Made by a program: the position numbers and the translations under genes. A stretch of DNA of 64,000 bases from Candidatus Omnitrophota bacterium (GTDB lineage: Bacteria; Omnitrophota; Gorgyraeia; Zapsychrales; Zapsychraceae): positions 124,001-188,000 of the forward strand of contig JACKFL010000005.1 of assembly GCA_020632495.1 (NCBI GenBank), written 5' to 3'. This document shows, piece after piece, positions 9,180 to 18,649 of this stretch (within the stretch, counting starts at the first letter, position 1; every line of letters starts with the position of its first letter). The notes below the pieces were generated by a model. That model was given only the letters and a program-made list of their open reading frames with translations, was not told the origin of the DNA and did no database searches.

Positions 9180-10160
9180 CTAAAATTGAACGGAACGCTG
9201 GATGCCGAACATGATGTCCTCTTCGTCTTCGTCCGTTCCCAGCTTGTCTTCGTTGCGGATGAAGTATTCCAGCGCGGCCGATTCAGCGCCGGTTTCCGTC
9301 TGCGTCTTGATCGTCCATTCCTTGAGGTACTCGGACTCTTTGACGAGCGGCGCGGTATGCAGTTGTTTCAACTGCCGTTTGAAGGACTTGAGGTCACCCA
9401 GGTCGATGCGCCCGTCGATACTGAAACTGACGCCGCCCTGCTTGGCCAAGCGTGAAGACTTGTCGATCTCGAATTGCGGGTAATAGCCTTCCAGGTTGAG
9501 CACGATCGAATCAAACTCCTTGCCCTTTATCATGGCGTCGTAGCTCTTGAGGTTGCCCTTGAGCAAAACCCGGTCCAGCGGGCCCAACGCGCGGATGACG
9601 CCCACGACATCACCGCGGGAATCTTCGAAGTGGTTGTGGCCGGTCCAGAGTTTCAGGAATGAGGCCATCGGCATGTACCGCACGTTAAAATCGAAGTCCA
9701 TTTTATACGGAGCGGACAGGTCCATCACTCCGTTGAGGTCGAGCGTTCCGAAATGCAGTTCGGCCACATGCAGTTGTCCCCCTTCGACGCGGAAACCGCC
9801 CGACAATTCCTTGATCGGCTTGCCGTCGACGATGGAGTAGTTGCTCCACAGGGTACCGACCACGGCCTCCACCCGGCCGCGGGCATCGCGCTGCACGTCG
9901 ACCACTCCCTCCATTTCGCTGTTCATGTCGAAGGCGAGGGCCTTGAAATGCGACAAGTCGCTCTTGAGATGAAATTGCCGGTCGTCTTTTTTCAGGAGAG
10001 TTAACCGCAGGGTTTCCTCGGGCCGCACCGTCACGTTCATGTCGAGCCGCGCTTCCTGAAGATTCAGCACCCCTTCATAGGTGAAGAGTTGTTTGGCGGC
10101 CGCCGGTCCGCTAAACAGGACCGACAGCATCAGGATGGCGGCGGTGACGGCTGGTTTCAT
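9180..10160 (-). CDS. Exported hypothetical protein, AsmA-like beta-rich repeats
   Basis: 326 residues with a signal peptide (residues 1-22, cleavage likely after AAA). The remainder is beta-rich with alternating hydrophobic segments such as LDLNGVMDLSAPYKMDFDFNV and GPLDRVLLKGNL, which resemble AsmA/TamB-type repeats. This resemblance is by eye. The last third is acidic with an EDEEDI stretch near the C-terminus. It starts 4 bases inside the end of clpC and ends 28 bases before radA, so it is co-transcribed with a protein quality-control set. An outer-membrane or periplasmic role is inference. Confidence 0.65.
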   Translation of the reverse strand: MKPAVTAAILMLSVLFSGPAAAKQLFTYEGVLNLQEARLDMNVTVRPEETLRLTLLKKDDRQFHLKSDLSHFKALAFDMNSEMEGVVDVQRDARGRVEAVVGTLWSNYSIVDGKPIKELSGGFRVEGGQLHVAELHFGTLDLNGVMDLSAPYKMDFDFNVRYMPMASFLKLWTGHNHFEDSRGDVVGVIRALGPLDRVLLKGNLKSYDAMIKGKEFDSIVLNLEGYYPQFEIDKSSRLAKQGGVSFSIDGRIDLGDLKSFKRQLKQLHTAPLVKESEYLKEWTIKTQTETGAESAALEYFIRNEDKLGTDEDEEDIMFGIQRSVQF

Positions 10161-12577
10161 GTCTGAAAAACGAGGACCTCCTCTTTGCGGTCGGCCTTGA
10201 CCTTGCTGCCCTCTTTGAAGGAGCCGGAGATGATCTCCTCGGCCAGCGGGTCTTCCAGCAAACGCTGAATGGTCCGCTTCAGCGGCCGCGCACCGTAAAC
10301 CGGATCAAAGCCCTTCTCGATCAACAGCTCGAAGGCGTCGGGACTGAGTTCGACCTGAATCTCTTTGTCCTTGAGCCGGTTGAGCACGCCCTTGATCTCG
10401 AGCTGCACGATGTTCTTGAGGTTTTCCCTGGTCAGGGACTTGAAGACGATGATTTCGTCGATCCGGTTGAGGAACTCCGGCTTGAAGGTCTTCTTCGCGG
10501 TCTCAAGCAGTTTTTCTTTCATCTGCTCGTAGGTGACCTCGTCCTTCTGTTCGGCGAAACCGAGACCGGTCTGGTTGCCGATCATGTGGGCTCCGACGTT
10601 GGACGTCATCAGGATGATCGTGTTGCGGAAGTCGATCTTGCGGCCGAGGCTGTCGGTGAGCCGGCCTTCTTCGAAGACCTGCAGCAACAGGTTGAAGACG
10701 TCCGGATGCGCCTTTTCGATCTCGTCGAGCAGCACCACCGAATACGGCCGGCGGCGGACTTTTTCGGTCAATTGCCCGCCTTCCTCGTATCCGACGTATC
10801 CCGGAGGCGCCCCGATCAGGCGCGAGACGTTAAACTTGTCCATGTACTCGCTCATGTCGATCTGGATCAGCGAGTCTTTGCCGCCGAACATGTATTGCGC
10901 GATGGTTTGCGCAAGCAGTGTCTTGCCGACACCGGTGGGTCCGAGAAAGATGAACGATCCGATCGGCCGGCGCGGATCCTTGATCCCGGCGCGTGAACGG
11001 CGGATGGCGCGGGCCAACGAGGCGATCGCCTCTTCCTGACCGACGACCGCATCTTTGAGATGCTCTTCCAGTTTGAGCAGCTTTTTGGATTCCTTTTCTT
11101 CAAGACTGGCCAGCGGCACCTTGGTCCACTGTGAGATCACCTGCGCGATCTCTTCGTAACCGATGGTAATCGAGACCTTGTCGCGCTCTTCCGACCACTT
11201 GTTCTTGATCCCCTCGAGTTTGTCGCGGGTCTCACGCTCTTTGTCGCGCATCTTGGCCGCTTTTTCAAAGTCCTGGCTCTTGATGAACGCTTCCTTTTCC
11301 TTCTTCAGCGATTCGATTTCGCCTTCCAAATCCTTCACGTCGGGCGGGACCACCATTGCCTCCAGGCGCGCGCGTGCGCCGGCTTCGTCGAGGATATCGA
11401 CAGCCTTGTCCGGAAGCGCACGGCCGGAGATGTATCGTTCGGACAATTTCACCGCGGCCTCCAGCGATTCATCGGAGAATTTCACGCGGTGATGCGCTTC
11501 GTACTTGTCGCGCAATCCCTGCAGGATCTGGATCGCCTCGTCTTCCGACGGCGGGTCCACGGTAATGGTTTGAAAGCGCCGTTCGAGCGCGGCGTCCTTT
11601 TCGATATGCTTACGGTATTCATCGAGGGTGGTGGCGCCGATACACTGGATTTCACCACGCGCCAGCGCCGGCTTGAGGATGTTGGCCGCGTCGATCGCGC
11701 CTTCCGCCGCCCCGGCCCCGACCAGCGTGTGCAGCTCGTCGATGAACAGGATGATCTTGCCGGAACGTTTGATTTCATCCATGATCGCCTTGATGCGCTC
11801 TTCGAATTGACCGCGGTACTTCGTGCCGGCGATCATCAGCGCCAAGTCGAGCACGACGATAGTCTTGTCGCGCAGCACTTCCGGGACTTCGCCCTTGATG
11901 ATCTTCTGGGCGAGACCTTCGACGATCGCCGTCTTCCCGACCCCGGCCTCCCCGAGCAGCACCGGGTTGTTTTTGGTTCGCCGCGAAAGGATCTGCAGGA
12001 TGCGGTCGATTTCGTCCTTACGGCCGATGACCGGATCGAGCTTGCCGTCCTTGGCCAGCTTGTTCAGGTTACGGCCGTAGGCGTCGATGGCCGGCGTCTT
12101 GTCGGTCTTGGTCTGTTCCTGCGAACCGTATCCGGGGATACCGCTGCCCAACAGTTCCATCACCTCGTTGCGCAGCTTGCCCAAATCAAGGCCGAGGTTC
12201 AACAGCACGCGGTAGGCCATGCCCTCGCCTTCCTTGACCAGACCGAGCAGCAGGTGTTCGGTCCCTATATAGTTGTGGCCGAGCGCCCGCGCCTCTTCGG
12301 CGGAGAGCTCCAGCGCCTTTTTGGAGCGCGGGGTAAACGGAATATCGCCGAGGACCTGCGTCTGCGGTCCGGGCTGGACGAGCTTTTCGACCTCGATGCG
12401 GATGGTCTCCAGGTCCAGTCCGAGCTTCTGCAGGACGGCCGCGGCCACCCCTTCGCCCTCGCGGACGAGCCCGAGCAGCAGATGCTCGGTGCCGATGTAA
12501 TCATGATTAAACCGCCGCGCCTCTTCCTTGGCGTAAACGATCACTTTTCTCGCTCTTTCGGTAAATCGATTGAACAT
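10157..12577 (-). CDS. clpC: ATP-dependent Clp protease ATPase subunit ClpC
   Basis: 806-residue Hsp100 unfoldase that feeds ClpP. In order: two Clp-N repeats (1-145, each with the YIGTEHLLLGL motif), AAA+ module 1 (GEAGVGKTA), an M-domain/UVR segment (EKAAKMRDKERE, ~420-440), AAA+ module 2 (GPTGVGKT) and a C-terminal small domain. In Firmicutes ClpC recognises proteins phosphorylated on arginine by McsB. The gene follows mcsB by 2 bases, so this partnership is likely here; clpP is not in the window. The gene is intact, unlike the genes just upstream. Confidence 0.97.
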   Translation of the reverse strand: MFNRFTERARKVIVYAKEEARRFNHDYIGTEHLLLGLVREGEGVAAAVLQKLGLDLETIRIEVEKLVQPGPQTQVLGDIPFTPRSKKALELSAEEARALGHNYIGTEHLLLGLVKEGEGMAYRVLLNLGLDLGKLRNEVMELLGSGIPGYGSQEQTKTDKTPAIDAYGRNLNKLAKDGKLDPVIGRKDEIDRILQILSRRTKNNPVLLGEAGVGKTAIVEGLAQKIIKGEVPEVLRDKTIVVLDLALMIAGTKYRGQFEERIKAIMDEIKRSGKIILFIDELHTLVGAGAAEGAIDAANILKPALARGEIQCIGATTLDEYRKHIEKDAALERRFQTITVDPPSEDEAIQILQGLRDKYEAHHRVKFSDESLEAAVKLSERYISGRALPDKAVDILDEAGARARLEAMVVPPDVKDLEGEIESLKKEKEAFIKSQDFEKAAKMRDKERETRDKLEGIKNKWSEERDKVSITIGYEEIAQVISQWTKVPLASLEEKESKKLLKLEEHLKDAVVGQEEAIASLARAIRRSRAGIKDPRRPIGSFIFLGPTGVGKTLLAQTIAQYMFGGKDSLIQIDMSEYMDKFNVSRLIGAPPGYVGYEEGGQLTEKVRRRPYSVVLLDEIEKAHPDVFNLLLQVFEEGRLTDSLGRKIDFRNTIILMTSNVGAHMIGNQTGLGFAEQKDEVTYEQMKEKLLETAKKTFKPEFLNRIDEIIVFKSLTRENLKNIVQLEIKGVLNRLKDKEIQVELSPDAFELLIEKGFDPVYGARPLKRTIQRLLEDPLAEEIISGSFKEGSKVKADRKEEVLVFQT

Positions 12578-12579
12578 GC

Positions 12580-13651
12580 TTATGACCCTCCCAGTTTTTT
12601 GCGGATCAAGGCCGCTCTGCGGGCATCACGTTCGGCCGCGTTGAGTTTCTTCCCGCCGATCTTCTGCAGGTGCGCGGGCTGAATCGTGATGAATAATTCA
12701 TTGACGGTTTTACGTGTAATATTCTTAAGGATCCCCAAATCCGTTCCCAGCCGGACCATCGATAACAGATCGACCGTTTCCTGACTGCTGATGATACGCG
12801 CGTTGCGCAACAACCCGACGGAACGGAAGATCTTGTCCTCCAGCATCGGCTTGTTTTGCAGCATCAGCGCCTGACGGGCCTGCTCTTCCTGTTCGATCAC
12901 CTGGCGGATCAGTCCTTTGATGTTTTGCAGCACGTCCTGTTCGCCGTGTCCTCAGAGACAAGCTGATTGAAATCTGATAGATTACGCTGCTGGCCTGTGT
13001 TCCTTCGCCGTAGAACCATGCGCGAGGCGAAGTTCAGCTTTGGAGATCGCGGCCATCACTTTGTTGATCTGTTTGGTCACGACCAGCGCCGGCAGATGCA
13101 GCATCACCGAACCGCGCATGGCTGTCCTGGTATTCGTCGGGCACGCCGTCAGATAACCCCAGTGCATTGAATAGAAAAAAGTTCAGGAACTCGGACAGCG
13201 CTATCATCGATGTTGTTGATGATCTCCCCAGGTCTCGATCGAGGTTCAGCCCTGACTGCATCACTTCTGGATGCGCAGATGGTCCTCCTCGTTAATCATC
13301 AGAGACAGGACTCGCGTGAAATCAGGACCGGGCTTTGCCGTCGGGATTGGTGCGCGCGGTCGTGGCTGGGATTAGGTGGACGCCTTCGATCAGGAACTGC
13401 TTGTCGATTATTGTCGGTTTCCGCTGATCTTAAACAGCGAGGAGTTTTGAAATACCTGGATCTGCTCGATCGCGTTATGCGGCACCGTGGTCAGGATCTG
13501 GTTGAGCTCTTTTTTTGCTCGCCTTGTTGGGAAAGGGCGTGCTGGCCAGATTGCGCGCCAGACGGATGCGCTGAAGACATCACGATGTTGGCGCTTCGCC
13601 GGTGCCTTTCAGCCACTCCCTGGTATTTTCGATAAATTCATCAAGTCTCAT
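12580..13651 (-). pseudogene. mcsB: Protein arginine kinase McsB, frameshifted
   Basis: Homologue of the arginine kinase that marks proteins for ClpCP. The N-terminus MRLDEFIENTREWLKGTGE starts at 13651. Downstream pieces in different frames give MSS.RIRLARNLA, KELNQILTTVPHNA, YLTACPTNT-T-AMRGSVMLHLP and the intact C-terminal 117 residues (12933 to 12580), with SMVRLGTDLGI and LNELFIT-like QPAHLQ. The summed length (about 357 codons) equals a full McsB, so nothing large is lost. At least five frame changes occur; one is a run of seven T at 13510-13516 where the frame needs six. The defects look like consensus errors, so the gene may be functional in the organism. Confidence 0.8.
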
Positions 13652-14158
13652 TGTCTTTATTCGATTCGATTTCGCGGATCTTGTCGCGCAGGACCGCGGC
13701 CTTCTCAAAGTCTTCCCTCCTGATCGCTTCCAGCAGTTTGCCTTTTCAGGTCCCGCAGACTCTTCCACCTTTTTTGGCCGCTTTGGGCATCCGTTTGGGG
13801 TGGTCTTACCGCATGAAGCGGATGATTGGAGCCGTGGATCTTTTTTCAGCAGTGTGGACAGATGCGTGCGGGAAGGCGGTGTAATAGTCGCCGCAGCCGA
13901 GCCGGGCCGAATTTGCGGAAATCGTCATAGGTGATCCCGCACGTCAGGGCACTTCAGATCGACCTTGTCGGCGGTCTTGGTCTGCTTGCCGAAGTCGGTC
14001 GTCCGGCCAGCAGGTCGGACAGGCCGAAATTGTTGTTCCATTTGCACGCACTTTTTCGCGCGCGCATTCTCGCACAGATGCATTTCCGACATCTGGTCGT
14101 CCACGATTTCGGTGAGATGAACGGTCGCCTCTTGTTGCAGCTGCAGGTCGCATTTCAT
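13641..14158 (-). pseudogene. mcsA: McsA-like zinc/UVR-motif activator of McsB, frameshifted
   Basis: The N-terminus MKCDLQ begins at ATG 14158. Fragments in shifting frames include EATVHLTEIVDDQMSEMHLCE, an AREKVRANGT-like piece and ACPTCW, the expected zinc-binding region. Near the 3' end are EAIRREDFEKAAVLRDKI-like UVR motif residues read across two frames, then REIESNKDNET and stop at 13641. Total length 518 bases matches the usual ~170 codons but is not a multiple of three. The gene overlaps mcsB by 11 bases and the ilvE-like gene by 3. No ctsR precedes it. Confidence 0.72.
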
Positions 14159-15024
14159 CAGTATTTGGTCCCCTGGGTTTGAGTGGCAGTGTGGAATTCT
14201 ATCCATGATCTGTTTGGTCACCGGGCCCGGGTTTGCCGTCGCCGATCACCCGGCCGTCCACCTTGATAACGGAATGATTCTCGCGGCGGTGCCCGTGAGG
14301 AAACATCTGTCGGCGATATAAACTTCGTGCCGGTCATCAGGCATCTGGTGCCGGATGTTTCAGTTCGCCGAGCGATGTCCAGCACGCTCTGGCGGCGCGT
14401 GATCCCTTGAGGATCCCCTGGCTGGGCGTGCGGATTTCAGCCCTGCTTGATGATAAAGATATTATCCCCGGTACATTCGGCGACGAATCCCCGGTGGTCC
14501 AGCATGATGAGCCTGGCGAAGCGGCGTTGCTGGCCTCGATTTTGGCCAGAATATTGTTCAGGTAATTCAAAGACTTCCGCCTGGGGGATTGATCGCCCTC
14601 GATGATTGCGCACGGTGCTCACCGTGATAATTTCATGCCGTGCATATACAATGCTTCGGATACAGTGTGATTTTATCGGTGATAATTATCACATTCGGCT
14701 TGTCGAAGCACTTTGGGGTCCAGTCCGAGGTCCCCCTTCCCCGCGGGTGACGATGAGGCGGATATAGGCGTTCTTGAGGTTATTGGCCCTGAGCGTGTCC
14801 CACGACGGCCTGCGCCATGTCCCTCTTTGCTCAGCGCGGCAGCGGATCATCAGCGTGTGCATGGTCTCATACAGACGTTCGATATGCTCGTCCAGTTTGA
14901 AGACCAGGCTGTTATAGGAGCGGATTCCCTTCAAACGCCCTGTCCCCGTACAACAGGCCGTGATCGAACACGGACACCACAGCCTGCTCTTTTCGACAAA
15001 AATTCCGTTAAGGTAGATTTTCAT
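14158..15024 (-). pseudogene. ilvE: Branched-chain amino acid aminotransferase-like (class IV PLP), frameshifted
   Basis: Fold-type IV aminotransferase homologue. The start MKIYLNGIFVEKS is at 15024, followed in changing frames by SYNSLVFKLDEHIERLYE, LRANNLKNAYIRLIVTRGEG, SLNYLNNILAKIEASNAA (beside the PLP lysine), LIMLDHRGFVAECTGDNIF and a C-terminal VTKQIMDEFH-TATQTQGTKY reading. 867 bases (289 codons) is the normal IlvE length. Several single-base indels break the frame. Start and stop overlap lolD (ATGA) and mcsA (TGATG), so an intact coupled operon is implied. ilvE versus D-amino-acid transaminase cannot be settled from broken sequence. Confidence 0.7.
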
Positions 15025-15725
15025 GGACTTTCCCTTTTTCTTCTGTTCTCTTCGCGCTCCAGCGAACCGTCGTTCATATAAACTACGCGGTGGCATTGTT
15101 GGCGATGGACCTTATCGTGCGTTAGGCGATGACGATCGTCTGGTTGTTAAGTTCATTGAGCAGCATCAACAGGTTGATGATCTCCCTGCTGCTGGCGGAG
15201 TCCAGGTTCCCGGTCGGCTCATCGGACAGGACCACTTTCGTCGTTGATAAGCGCCCCGGGCGATGGCTACGCGCTGTTGTTCCCCGCCGGACAGCTGGCT
15301 GGGTTTGTGCGGATGCGGTTCTTCAGGCCGATTTGCGCGAGCAGCGACGAGGGCCCGCTTGCGGATCTCGACCGCTTGATATCGCCTTTGACGAGCGCGG
15401 GCAGCATCACGTTTTCCAGTGCGCTGAACTCCGGCAATAAATGGTAAAACTGGAAGATAAAGCCGATCTTCTCGTTACGCAGGCGCGCCCGTTCCACGTC
15501 GCGGATCCGGTACAGGTCTTCGCCGTCGAGCAGCACCTTGCCGCCGGTCGGCTCGTCCAGTCCGCCGAGGATGTGCAGCAGCGTCGACTTGCCCGCGCCT
15601 GACGGACCGACCACCGCGACGACCTCGCCGATGTTCACCTGGAAATCGATCCCTTTGAGGACCTCCAGTTTGCTCTTGGCCTGGCGGTACTCTTTACGTA
15701 ATTTATGGGCTTGCATTATGATCAT
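15021..15725 (-). pseudogene. lolD: Lipoprotein-releasing ABC transporter ATPase LolD, frameshifted in its 3' half
   Basis: ATPase partner of LolC for sending lipoproteins to the outer membrane. The first ~115 codons are clean: Walker A GPSGAGKST and the Q-loop IFQFYHLLPEFSALENVMLP. From about 15390 the frame breaks repeatedly, yet the pieces LLAQIGLKNRI, KPSQLSGGEQQRVAIAR, KVVLSDEPTGNLDS and INLLMLLNELNNQTIVIA are recognisable, giving signature and Walker B motifs. One error is CCCC at 15254-15257 where CCC keeps frame. The expected end THDK...YMNDGSLE reaches a TGA overlapping the ilvE ATG. Length 705 bases is normal. Confidence 0.82.
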
Positions 15726-15739
15726 ATCCGGCCCTTCAT

Positions 15740-16933
15740 TTATTCGTAACGCAGGGCGTCGACCGGCTCCAGGCTGGCGGCCTTGGAGGACGGGTAAATC
15801 GACGCCAAGTAACTGATGACAAACGCGCAGCCGATGATCCACAGCATGTCGAAGAGTTCGACCTCCACCGGCACCCGGTCCACGCCGTACACACTCTGCG
15901 GGACTTCCACATAGGTCTTGAGGATGTAGCAGATGCTCAGCCCCAACACGACGCCCCACATGATCCCGCGCAGCCCGATGTAAATCCCCTGCCGCGTGAA
16001 GATCCGACGGATCGACGCCTTGGACACGCCGATCGACTGCAGCACCCCGATGTCATGGACCTTGCTGGTGACCGTCACGATCAGGGTGCTGATGATATTG
16101 AACGACGCCACCAGGACCATCAGCGTCAGGACCAGAAACAGACCGAGCTTTTCCAGCTTCAAGGCCTGAAACAGCCCGCGGTTGGTGTCGGTCCATGTCT
16201 TGACGGCGTACTTAAAGCCGAAGCGCGCGTAAACCTTTTTTTTGATCTCGTCGGCTTTGTACGGGTCCTGCAACTGCACCCCGATGCCGTGGACGCGGTC
16301 GTCCTTGATATTAAACAGCTTCTGCGCGGTGGCAATGTTGCTGACGATCAGACTCTGATCGAGGTCGCTCATCCCTGTCTCGAAGATGCCGGCAATCTCG
16401 ACGCTATGCCGCCAGCCTTCGCCGGAGATCCCGGTCCCCGGGGAGATCAGCGTGACCAGATCGCCGATATCGAAACCGAAGAAGCGCGCCAGTTCGGTGC
16501 CGATAAAGATCCGGCCGTTCTTGAGTTCGTCAACGTTGCCCTTCTTGAGGAACTCGGCCATGCGTGTCGTCTGTGCCTGGCTCTGCACCTGGTCGCCGCG
16601 CAGGATCAACGCCATGCTTTGACCGTGACTCTCCAGATAGATATTTCCCTGCAGATACGCCGTGGCGGTCTTGATCTCGGGGATGCGCAACAATTGTTCA
16701 CGCAGGTCCTGATAGTCGGTGAGACCGGTCTCTTTCTCGACGGTAATGTGCGGAGAGGTCCCGATGATGCGTTCGCGCAGGGTATTGCCGAAACCGGTCA
16801 TAACCGAGATCACCACGATCAGGGCCATGACACCGGTGGCCACACCGGCCACGGAAATGAAATGCAGGAAGCGGAGAAATCCGCCCTGCTTGGCCTTCAG
16901 GTAACGGTAACTGATCCAGTTTTCGTAATGCAT
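15740..16933 (-). CDS. lolC: Lipoprotein-releasing ABC transporter permease LolC/E
   Basis: 397-residue MacB/FtsX-type permease that works with LolD to extract lipoproteins from the inner membrane. ATG 16933 is chosen because a strong GGAGGG ribosome-binding site lies 4 bases upstream and the N-terminus YENWISYRYLKAKQGGFLRFLHFISVAGVATGV matches the family; residues upstream in frame look random. One N-terminal and three C-terminal membrane helices frame a large periplasmic domain (~50-270). Only one permease gene is present, which suggests a single-subunit LolF-type homodimer. It lies 15 bases before lolD. Confidence 0.9.
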   Translation of the reverse strand: MHYENWISYRYLKAKQGGFLRFLHFISVAGVATGVMALIVVISVMTGFGNTLRERIIGTSPHITVEKETGLTDYQDLREQLLRIPEIKTATAYLQGNIYLESHGQSMALILRGDQVQSQAQTTRMAEFLKKGNVDELKNGRIFIGTELARFFGFDIGDLVTLISPGTGISGEGWRHSVEIAGIFETGMSDLDQSLIVSNIATAQKLFNIKDDRVHGIGVQLQDPYKADEIKKKVYARFGFKYAVKTWTDTNRGLFQALKLEKLGLFLVLTLMVLVASFNIISTLIVTVTSKVHDIGVLQSIGVSKASIRRIFTRQGIYIGLRGIMWGVVLGLSICYILKTYVEVPQSVYGVDRVPVEVELFDMLWIIGCAFVISYLASIYPSSKAASLEPVDALRYE

Positions 16934-16967
16934 GCGCCCTCCTTCGATGGGCGGATCCCGCGCGGGG

Positions 16968-18455
16968 CTATTCCTGTTCGACGGCCGCGGCTGTCGGCTC
17001 TTCACCTCTGACCGGCAGCGGCTTCATCAGCGGAAACAGGATCACATCGCGGATCGACGGTGAGTCGGTCAACAACATGACCAGGCGGTCGATCCCGATA
17101 CCCAGACCGCCGGCCGGCGGCATGCCGTACTCCAAAGCGGTCAGAAAGTCTTCGTCCACGGAGCGGTTGCCGGTCTCGACGTCATCCTCGAGATCTTCCA
17201 GCAGCCGGCGGCGTTGTTCGCTGGGGTCGTTCAACTCCGAATACGCATTGCCGACCTCCATACCCGCGATAAACGCCTCGAAGCGGGCCGAGATGGCCGG
17301 ATTCTCCGGAACCGTCTTGGCCAGCGGGCAGAGGAACGTGAAGTAATCGGTAAAGAAGACCGGATCGGTGATCTCGTCTTCTTCCAGCAGGTCTTCGGCG
17401 ATCTTCATGACGGCCGACCGGGTCAGTTTGTCGATCTTGACTGATCCGCCTTTGTGCGCCTTGACCTTGTCGAGCATCACCGGGGCTTCATCTTCGGGAT
17501 TAATGTCGAACTTTTCCTTCATGATCTGCGCGAAACTGCGCCGTTCCCAGGGCGGTTCAAAGTTGATCTCCCGGCCCTGGTACATCACTTTATACGATCC
17601 GGTGATCTCCTTGGCCGCGCCGGCCACGAGATCCTCGGTGAGCTTCATCATGTCCCCAAAATCACCGTAGGCCTGGTACACCTCGAGCATGGTGAACTCG
17701 GGATTGTGCCGCGTGGAAACCCCCTCGTTGCGGAAGTTTCGGTTGATTTCATACACGCGCTCGAACCCGCCGACCAGCAGCCGTTTGAGGTACAGTTCCG
17801 GCGCGATGCGCAGGAAAACGTCCAGGTCATACGCGTTGTGCTTGCTCTTGAACGGACGGCCGCGCGCGCCGCCGGCCAGCGGCTGCAACATGGGCGTCTC
17901 AACCTCGAGAAATCCGCGCTCGTCCAGCAGCCGGCGGATGTATGACACGATCCGGCTGCGCTTGGTGAACACGTCACGCACGTTCTTGTTGGCGATGAGA
18001 TCGACATACCGCTGGCGGTAACGGACTTCGACGTCCTTCAGGCCGTGCCATTTTTCCGGCAAGGTGGCCAGGGACTTGGTCAGAAAGGTCACTTCGCTGA
18101 CATTGATGCTGTCCTGGCCCATCTTGGTGGTGAAGGTGATGCCCTTCACGCCGATGATGTCGCCGATGTCCAGAGACTTGACCGCCTTGGTCAACGGGCC
18201 GTCAGGGTCCGCCAGCCTGATGAACAACTGAACCTTGCCCGACTGGTCTTCCAGATCGGCGAAGACAACCTTGCCCATGCTGCGCTGGGCCATGATCCGG
18301 CCGGCTACCGCCACTTCCTGATCAGGTTGAAAATCGGTGAGGATATCCGCCACGCAATGGGACGGAGTGAATTTTACGCCATAGGGGTCGATGCCGGCCG
18401 CCTGCAGATTTTCCGCCTTGGCCAGCCTAACCTCTTTAATTTCATCCGGTTTCAT
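16968..18455 (-). CDS. lysS: Lysyl-tRNA synthetase, class II
   Basis: 495 residues. An OB-fold anticodon domain (about 50-150, VAGRIMAQRSMGKVVFADL) is followed by the class II catalytic domain with motif 2 (FERVYEINRNFRNEGVSTRHNPEF) and motif 3 (GLGIGIDRLVMLLTDSPSIRDVILFP). It is the first gene of a long minus-strand operon and has its own near-consensus promoter at 18512-18540. The leader is about 50 bases, AT-rich, with no clear Shine-Dalgarno sequence. Confidence 0.97.
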   Translation of the reverse strand: MKPDEIKEVRLAKAENLQAAGIDPYGVKFTPSHCVADILTDFQPDQEVAVAGRIMAQRSMGKVVFADLEDQSGKVQLFIRLADPDGPLTKAVKSLDIGDIIGVKGITFTTKMGQDSINVSEVTFLTKSLATLPEKWHGLKDVEVRYRQRYVDLIANKNVRDVFTKRSRIVSYIRRLLDERGFLEVETPMLQPLAGGARGRPFKSKHNAYDLDVFLRIAPELYLKRLLVGGFERVYEINRNFRNEGVSTRHNPEFTMLEVYQAYGDFGDMMKLTEDLVAGAAKEITGSYKVMYQGREINFEPPWERRSFAQIMKEKFDINPEDEAPVMLDKVKAHKGGSVKIDKLTRSAVMKIAEDLLEEDEITDPVFFTDYFTFLCPLAKTVPENPAISARFEAFIAGMEVGNAYSELNDPSEQRRRLLEDLEDDVETGNRSVDEDFLTALEYGMPPAGGLGIGIDRLVMLLTDSPSIRDVILFPLMKPLPVRGEEPTAAAVEQE

Positions 18456-18511
18456 ACAATACGCTTTCGTTTGGTACTTATTATATTACTAATTTTTATA
18501 ATGAGTATACG

Positions 18512-18540
18512 ATTATATAGAAAAAGGGATATAGTGTCAA
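18512..18540 (-). promoter_or_regulatory. Consensus sigma-70-type promoter for lysS operon
   Basis: Read on the minus strand: TTGACA (18540-18535), a 17-base spacer, TATAAT (18517-18512). Both boxes match the consensus exactly. A start near 18505 would give a leader of about 50 bases before lysS. It should drive the lysS-lolCD-ilvE-mcsAB-clpC run. Confidence 0.85.
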
Positions 18541-18649
18541 CGGGTGCTTAGGAGGGGTTTCGCGGCGATTGGGGCCGTTTTCCGCGGGGCCGGACCTCCC
18601 TCACCGGGCCGGTCGGCACGCCTTGCCGGCCTGTCTCGCGGGGTGTTGA

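Noticed and set aside
8112..9455. 447-codon plus-strand open frame
   Set aside because: Antisense to radA and the exported protein gene. High-GC third-position shadow with no domain or ribosome-binding site.
12934..15266. Mobile element or novel gene cluster in a region without long open frames
   Set aside because: Fragments in all minus frames line up in order with McsB, McsA, an IlvE-like enzyme and LolD, so the region is four frameshifted normal genes.
12930..15400. Programmed ribosomal frameshifting
   Set aside because: Too many shifts, in both directions, without slippery sites or repeated pattern, in four unrelated genes.
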